DNA of 64,000 nucleotides, from positions 1 to 64,000 of the forward strand of contig JAXJLD010000062.1 in assembly GCA_036297385.1 (NCBI GenBank), written 5' to 3'. This DNA comes from Ventricola sp036297385. Its GTDB lineage: Bacteria; Bacillota; Clostridia; Christensenellales; Aristaeellaceae. A program made the translations under genes and the position numbers. Below the pieces are notes generated by a model. It was not told the DNA's origin and searched no databases. It was given only the letters and a program-made list of their open reading frames with translations. Numbering within the stretch: the stretch's first letter is position 1; every line of letters starts with the position of its first letter. Below are positions 59,767-64,000 of this stretch, piece after piece.

Positions 59767-61143
59767 TTACGTCTCGTCGCCGGGCCACGCGCCCGCAAAC
59801 CGGACGATCATCCGCGCCTCGCCTTCGCCGCCGAGGCAGCTCTGTGCCGGGCGCAGCCCCACAGCAAAGAGTGTCTCGCCCCCGCCGCGCACCACCGGCA
59901 CGCTTCGGCGCATCGCACGCTCTATGCCCGCGTCAATCATCAGCTTTTTGAGTTTCACCGGCGAGTGGCGTCCAAAGGGCGTCATCGTCTCGCCCTCCCG
60001 GCGGCAGCCCACCCGCGCATCCGCCAGCAATCTCGCCGGGATACTCTGGGTGCGCCTGCCATCGCCCCATTCGCCGGGCTGTGCAGGCCGCACCTCAAAA
60101 CGCCCAAAGGGCGTATCCGTCTCCCCCGGCACGCGCAGCGGCGTATCCTGCACCGGAGCATCTTCGGCAATCAGACACAGATACCGCCTGCCGACCACCG
60201 CGTGCGCACCGCCCGTCAGGTTCACCGTCGCCTCCGGCTGTTCCAGTATGTCCATCATCTGCGCAACCGTCTCCGCGCTCTGCGCATCCACGCCAGCCTG
60301 CGCCATCAGGCGCACCAGCACACGCGAGCAGAGCGCCGGATGCAGCGCACAAAGCACCTGCTTCTCCACCGCCACGCCGTCCACGAGCGGCAGCACGCGC
60401 AGATTGAGTGCGTCCACCTGTCGGTCAAAGTAGTCCTCGTCCCGCTGGGCCGCAGCAGCCAGCCTCCCCAGCGCACGCACCGCGCCGGTCGATATCCGCT
60501 CCATCTGCGGCAGCACATCGAGACGGATGCGGTTGCGCACATAGGCGCGGTCGGCATTGGTTGCATCCTCGCAAAACGCCTGACCGCGTTCCGCCAGCAT
60601 CTTGCGCAGCGCCTGCGGATCGCAGTCCAGCAGCGGCCGAATGAGCTGCCCACGCCGCATCCGCATCGCGCACAGCCCATGCACATCGCTGCCGCGCAGC
60701 GCGTGCAGCAGCACCGTCTCCGCCTGATCGCGTGCATGGTGCGCCAGCGCAATCGCGTCCGCGCCGATCTCATCGGCCGTGCGCTCCAAAAACGCATAGC
60801 GCAGAATGCGCGCAGCATTTTCCAGCCCGCAGCCCTGCTCGTGCGCATAGGCCGGCGCATCGACGTGCGCCGCATACAGCGGCACGCCCTCCCGCGCACA
60901 CAGCGCCCGGACAAACGCCAGATCCGCCAGAGAATCCTCTCCCCGCACGCCATGCTCCACATGGGCGCAGGAGAGCATCAGCCCCATGGTCTTTTGCGCC
61001 CCGCGCAGCAGGCAGAAGAGTGCCACAGAGTCCGCACCGCCGCTGAGCGCCAGCAGCACATGGCTGCCCGGCTCAACGCCGCAGTCCCGCGACAGGCGCA
61101 CACAAAATTCATCTGCCGTCATGATTCGTCTAGTTCTGTCCAT
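59767..61143 (-). CDS. tilS: tRNA(Ile)-lysidine synthase TilS
   Basis: 458 residues from the ATG at 61143; a later ATG (MTADEF, 61122) is possible because the predicted transcript starts only a few bases upstream of 61143. The PP-loop is LALSGGADSVALFCLL. HVEHGVRGEDS and HHARDQAETVLLHALRG are the conserved N-type motifs, followed by NRIRLDVLPQM and a C-terminal TilS domain. It attaches lysine to C34 of tRNA-Ile(CAU) using ATP, so it is normally essential. Confidence 0.94.
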   Translation of the reverse strand: MDRTRRIMTADEFCVRLSRDCGVEPGSHVLLALSGGADSVALFCLLRGAQKTMGLMLSCAHVEHGVRGEDSLADLAFVRALCAREGVPLYAAHVDAPAYAHEQGCGLENAARILRYAFLERTADEIGADAIALAHHARDQAETVLLHALRGSDVHGLCAMRMRRGQLIRPLLDCDPQALRKMLAERGQAFCEDATNADRAYVRNRIRLDVLPQMERISTGAVRALGRLAAAAQRDEDYFDRQVDALNLRVLPLVDGVAVEKQVLCALHPALCSRVLVRLMAQAGVDAQSAETVAQMMDILEQPEATVNLTGGAHAVVGRRYLCLIAEDAPVQDTPLRVPGETDTPFGRFEVRPAQPGEWGDGRRTQSIPARLLADARVGCRREGETMTPFGRHSPVKLKKLMIDAGIERAMRRSVPVVRGGGETLFAVGLRPAQSCLGGEGEARMIVRFAGAWPGDET

Positions 61144-61152
61144 ACAGATTCT

Positions 61153-61181
61153 ATTGTACCTTGTCAAGCCCAAAATGGCAA
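61153..61181 (-). promoter_or_regulatory. Promoter of the tilS-hpt-ftsH operon
   Basis: On the minus strand TTGCCA (61176-61181) and TACAAT (61153-61158) are 17 bases apart, each matching consensus at 5 of 6 positions. Confidence 0.6.
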
Positions 61182-61192
61182 GGTCTAAGACC

Positions 61193-61223
61193 AAAAAAGC
61201 GCCGGAAGCTCTTTCCTTCCGGC
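61193..61223 (-). terminator. Intrinsic terminator upstream of tilS
   Basis: GCCGGAAG pairs with CTTCCGGC around GAAAGAG on the minus strand, followed by GCTTTTTT. It ends transcripts coming from spoIIE and the repeat-rich gap. Confidence 0.8.
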
Positions 61224-61289
61224 ACATTTCTATGGATTCCCTGTTTCGCGCTGATACCGCTTCATGTCCAGCGTCTTGTTTTTGCTAAT

Positions 61290-61533
61290 CAAACCCGTTT
61301 CAATTAAAATAAGTTATAAGCGCGAAGCGAAAAAGGGAGTCTGAGGGACTTTGTCCCTCAGGCAGGTTTTAGGGCGGCAGCCCTAACATATCCCTTAATA
61401 GCGAAGCCCTTTCATCAAACCGTCAGGGAGCGAAGCGTTACCTGACGGAGCTTAGCGCATGGCTGTTTGAATTTGAAGGCCGTATAAAACTGCGTGCTTT
61501 ACTAGCGTTGTAACTGCGATTCCGGGGAACTCG
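61290..61533. other. Structured 244-base non-coding region between tilS and spoIIE
   Basis: No gene is convincing here. Three hairpins are plain: CTGAGGGAC/GTCCCTCAG around TTT (about 61341-61361), GGGC/GCCC with a 4-base loop (about 61372-61383), and CGTCAGG/CCTGACG around a 14-base loop (about 61422-61447). Directly to the right lies the 84-bp dispersed repeat. The density of stems suggests a composite repeat element or an RNA. Confidence 0.45.
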
Positions 61534-61617
61534 CATAGTCGCGCTTGGCGCTCCTTGCGATTCCCGACGTTCCGCCTGCCTGTTTCCGCCACTGGCGGCG
61601 GCAGGCTCCAGTCCCAA
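61534..61617. repeat. Dispersed palindromic intergenic repeat, copy B
   Basis: Matches 1-84 at 80 of 84 positions. The nested stems CCTGCC/GGCAGG and CCGCC/GGCGG are kept; two of the four differences fall in or beside loops. It lies about 50 bases downstream of the spoIIE stop. Confidence 0.8.
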
Positions 61618-61666
61618 CCCTCTTCTCCGCTTCGCGCTGTATAAGCGTCTTTGAATCAGGACGACC

Positions 61667-63733
61667 TTATTCCCATCCGGAGCGGCTGACCCTTGCGCAG
61701 AGCACCGCCATATCATCCTTCGCCTCGCCCGAAAGCAGGCACTGGGCAATCAGCTTTTCGCCCACCGCCTGCGGATGCAGCCAGTACAGCCGTCCAATCG
61801 CCTCGCGCAGCGCCTCCTCGCCGCCGGGGTACGCGCCCGCCACGCCGTCCGTGAGCAGAATCACCGCATCGCCCGGGCAGAGCGTCATGCGCAGGGAGCG
61901 CGCCTCCACGTCCGGCAGCACGCCCACAGGCAATGTGTCTGCGCCGATGGCGCGCACCTCGCCGTCCCGCACGACATACGAGGCGCACGCGCCCAGCTTT
62001 TCAAATGCCGTCTCCCCCGTGTGCAGGTCGCAGACGCACAAATCCATGGTCGCGTACATCTCCCGCCCCGTACACATTAACATCAAGGCGTTCACCACAT
62101 CCAGCGCCTGTGCACGCGTATACCCCGCCCGCAGGCTTTCCACCATCAGGCGAAGCGCCGCATGGCTCTCCTGCATGGCGCTTACGCCGCTGCCCATGCC
62201 GTCCGAAAGCGCCAGCACATGGCGTCCGCCCGGCAGTGCGCGGGACACATAGCTGTCCCCCGCCACCTCCTCACCGGATCGGCTTCGCGTCGCCGCGCCG
62301 ATTTCCAGCGCCAGCGCAGGCATCTGCTCCAGCACAGCCTGTGTGCTGAGCATACCCTCGCGCACGCAGGCGCGCATCGGCAGACCACACGCAGCGGACA
62401 CCAGCTTTTCCAGCGATACCGGCGCGATATGCTCCGGCTTGAGCAGCATCACCTCCATCCGCCCGCCCATCCGCAGCGCATAGGCGACGCGCACCTGTTC
62501 CATGCCCGCCCGCACCAGCGCATACCGGATGCGCCGGTATGCCTCATCATCCGGCTGCACCTCGCTGAGCGTGCGCTCGCACACCTGATGCGCCGCCGTA
62601 CTCGTGCGCTCCAGCAGATCCACGCATTGGCGCAGAATCGGATTTTCCTCCTCCTCCGGTGCACTCAGCCCCCGCATCATCTGCGCCGTATCCTCATACA
62701 GATGCGCCCATGCGTGAATCATCGAGGCGCAGCGCACGGCAATCGCCTCGGACTGCGTCATCTCTTCGGGCGCTGTCCGCTCAATCAATGCGGTCACCGG
62801 CGCACGCCGCACGCTGGACAGGGCAAGGAAGGGAATCGCACCCGGCAGGCCGAGAATCAGCAGACGATACGCCGCCAGATCGCCGCGCAGGAGTGCGCAG
62901 GCCGCCGCCATGCCGCAGAGCATCAGCAGCAGGCACAGGCTTTTGCGGTTCGTCTTGATTTCCCCCGCCAAAAAGCCGCCGCACAGCAGCATAGCGCAGA
63001 CATTCACGCTGCCCATCCCCAACGAAATCGCGCCGCCCAGCACGCCTGCACACAGCAGCGCCTGTGACGCGCCGCCGACATACGCGTGCTCCAGCGTCAG
63101 ATACAGCGCCAGACTGCACGCCCAGATCTCTCCCTGCGGCACATGCAGCAGTCCGACTGCCAGCGAGGCGCACACCGCCATCACGCACAGCGGGCGTGTC
63201 TCCCCATCCAGCTCGTCCCGTCGGCAGACGGCCAGCGCCGCCCCATCGTACAGCACGCTCAGCCCCGCCCCGGCCAGCGCCGTCAGCCCAATCAACAGAC
63301 CATCCAGCACCGAATTCACGCCCGTCAGCAGCCCCACGCCAGCCTGCGCCAGCAGCACCGCCGCTGCCATCCGCATCCGCCCGCCGGGGCGCACCCACAG
63401 CCCGCAGGTCAGCCACAGCAGCGCACACACCGCAAGCTGCCAGCATCCCGTCATCTCCCCTGCCAGCATATGCGCTGCGAACCCAACCGCCGCGCCCGCA
63501 AACGCCGCCGGCACGCACACACCCTGCCGCAGCAGCACCGCAAACATCGCCGCCTCGCAGGCATATCCGCCGCCCGGCAGGCGGCATTGCGCCAGCAGCG
63601 CCATCATCAGCAGGCACAGCGTGCGCTGCACCGCTGTTCCCCGGTTTTGCAGCGTGCGCTCAATGCCGGACAGCACGCCCGCCCATTCCCTGTTTTCCTG
63701 TGCATCGTGCGCAGTCGCCGCGCTCTGTGCCAT
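61667..63733 (-). CDS. spoIIE: SpoIIE, sporulation serine phosphatase
   Basis: 688 residues, shorter than the roughly 830 of the Bacillus protein, mainly through a shorter N-terminal and central part. About ten hydrophobic segments fill residues 35-300. The C-terminal PP2C-type domain has GDSYVSRALPGGRHVLALSD, DGMGSGVSAMQES, and ILLTDGVAGAYPGGEEALRE, with the metal-binding aspartates. In the forespore it dephosphorylates SpoIIAA to release sigma-F, and it also acts at the polar septum. It stands before tilS as in other Bacillota. Confidence 0.93.
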   Translation of the reverse strand: MAQSAATAHDAQENREWAGVLSGIERTLQNRGTAVQRTLCLLMMALLAQCRLPGGGYACEAAMFAVLLRQGVCVPAAFAGAAVGFAAHMLAGEMTGCWQLAVCALLWLTCGLWVRPGGRMRMAAAVLLAQAGVGLLTGVNSVLDGLLIGLTALAGAGLSVLYDGAALAVCRRDELDGETRPLCVMAVCASLAVGLLHVPQGEIWACSLALYLTLEHAYVGGASQALLCAGVLGGAISLGMGSVNVCAMLLCGGFLAGEIKTNRKSLCLLLMLCGMAAACALLRGDLAAYRLLILGLPGAIPFLALSSVRRAPVTALIERTAPEEMTQSEAIAVRCASMIHAWAHLYEDTAQMMRGLSAPEEEENPILRQCVDLLERTSTAAHQVCERTLSEVQPDDEAYRRIRYALVRAGMEQVRVAYALRMGGRMEVMLLKPEHIAPVSLEKLVSAACGLPMRACVREGMLSTQAVLEQMPALALEIGAATRSRSGEEVAGDSYVSRALPGGRHVLALSDGMGSGVSAMQESHAALRLMVESLRAGYTRAQALDVVNALMLMCTGREMYATMDLCVCDLHTGETAFEKLGACASYVVRDGEVRAIGADTLPVGVLPDVEARSLRMTLCPGDAVILLTDGVAGAYPGGEEALREAIGRLYWLHPQAVGEKLIAQCLLSGEAKDDMAVLCARVSRSGWE

Positions 63734-63809
63734 ATACTTCCCCGCCTTTGTTTGTCATATGGGTTCATTGTATAGGCATTTTGTCCGCGCGGCTGTCGCT
63801 TTGGGGCGC

Positions 63810-63839
63810 AAAAAAAGAAAAGCGCTCGACACGCTTTTC
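63810..63839 (-). terminator. Intrinsic terminator upstream of spoIIE
   Basis: GAAAAGCG pairs with CGCTTTTC around CTCGACA, followed on the minus strand by TTTTTTT. It ends the transcript of the gene entering from the right edge. Confidence 0.8.
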
Positions 63840-63961
63840 TCTTTCCATTCAAAAATCAGCAGGCTTGCGGCGGTCATCCTGTTTCTCAGTCGAAGCCTTC
63901 CTGCGCTGCGCTATGTCCGGCAGCGCTTCGCGCCGGATGAAGTGTTCAGCATATCAACGGC

Positions 63962-64000
63962 TCAATCCCAGCCGTCGTCATCGTCATCAAACGGATGCTC
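63962..64000 (-). CDS. C-terminal end of an unidentified protein (cut by window edge)
   Basis: The last 12 codons plus TGA are visible and read EHPFDDDDDGWD, a very acidic tail. The terminator at 63810-63839 follows after about 120 bases. In Bacillus the gene before spoIIE encodes an S1-domain RNA-binding protein (YabR); that identity is only a positional guess. Confidence 0.4.
   Translation of the reverse strand, partial: EHPFDDDDDGWD

Noticed and set aside
1..64000. tRNA or rRNA genes, including a tRNA attachment site for the island
   Set aside because: I saw no cloverleaf with a CCA-type acceptor end or rRNA-like stretch at the island ends or elsewhere; the attachment target is spo0A.

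Overview
The window looks like chromosomal DNA of a GC-rich, endospore-forming member of the Bacillota (class Clostridia or close to it). The evidence is spo0A, a yunB-like gene and spoIIE, the conserved spoIIE-tilS-hpt-ftsH block, a class 3 fructose-bisphosphatase, the UPF0237/UPF0210 pair, and a collagen-like protein of the exosporium type. I see no rRNA, tRNA or CRISPR array.

Positions about 241 to 22304 are an AT-richer integrated island of about 22 kb sitting in the 3' end of spo0A. The displaced native 3' end of spo0A (the last 36 codons plus stop) lies at 130-240. The functional spo0A at 22194-22976 now ends in an element-supplied 111-bp tail that encodes the same 36 residues with one K/R change but differs at 26 of 111 nucleotides. 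A tyrosine recombinase lies just inside the spo0A end. From left to right the island holds: a WYL regulator and small genes; a DUF4268 putative nuclease; an XRE repressor facing a small operon that ends in an ArdC-like antirestriction protein; a serine recombinase; a four-gene, tightly coupled DISARM-type defence operon (drmE, drmA, drmB and a 5mC methyltransferase, with no drmC); a replication/HTH-like gene with a 700-bp non-coding AT-rich stretch; and an operon of five small genes, four of them tandem paralogues of an unrecognised family.

To the right of the island (22.2-64 kb) is ordinary host DNA, mostly on the minus strand. It encodes sporulation (Spo0A, YunB, SpoIIE), cell wall synthesis and remodelling (class A PBP, D-Ala-D-Ala carboxypeptidase, VanW-like protein), an envelope/glycan set (acyltransferase, GT2 glycosyltransferase facing a collagen-like protein, GH3 glycosidase with an AraC regulator, polytopic membrane protein), RNA modification (RluB-type, MnmA, TilS), DNA repair and nucleotide metabolism (endonuclease IV, Hpt, a HAD-thymidylate kinase fusion), proteolysis (PepF, FtsH), and central metabolism (Fbp class 3, RidA, PanE-like).

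An 84-bp palindromic dispersed repeat occurs at both ends of the window (1-84 and 61534-61617), downstream of the native spo0A tail and downstream of spoIIE. Gene starts were chosen by Shine-Dalgarno spacing where the longest reading frame was not convincing. All functions are inferred from sequence alone; no searches were run.
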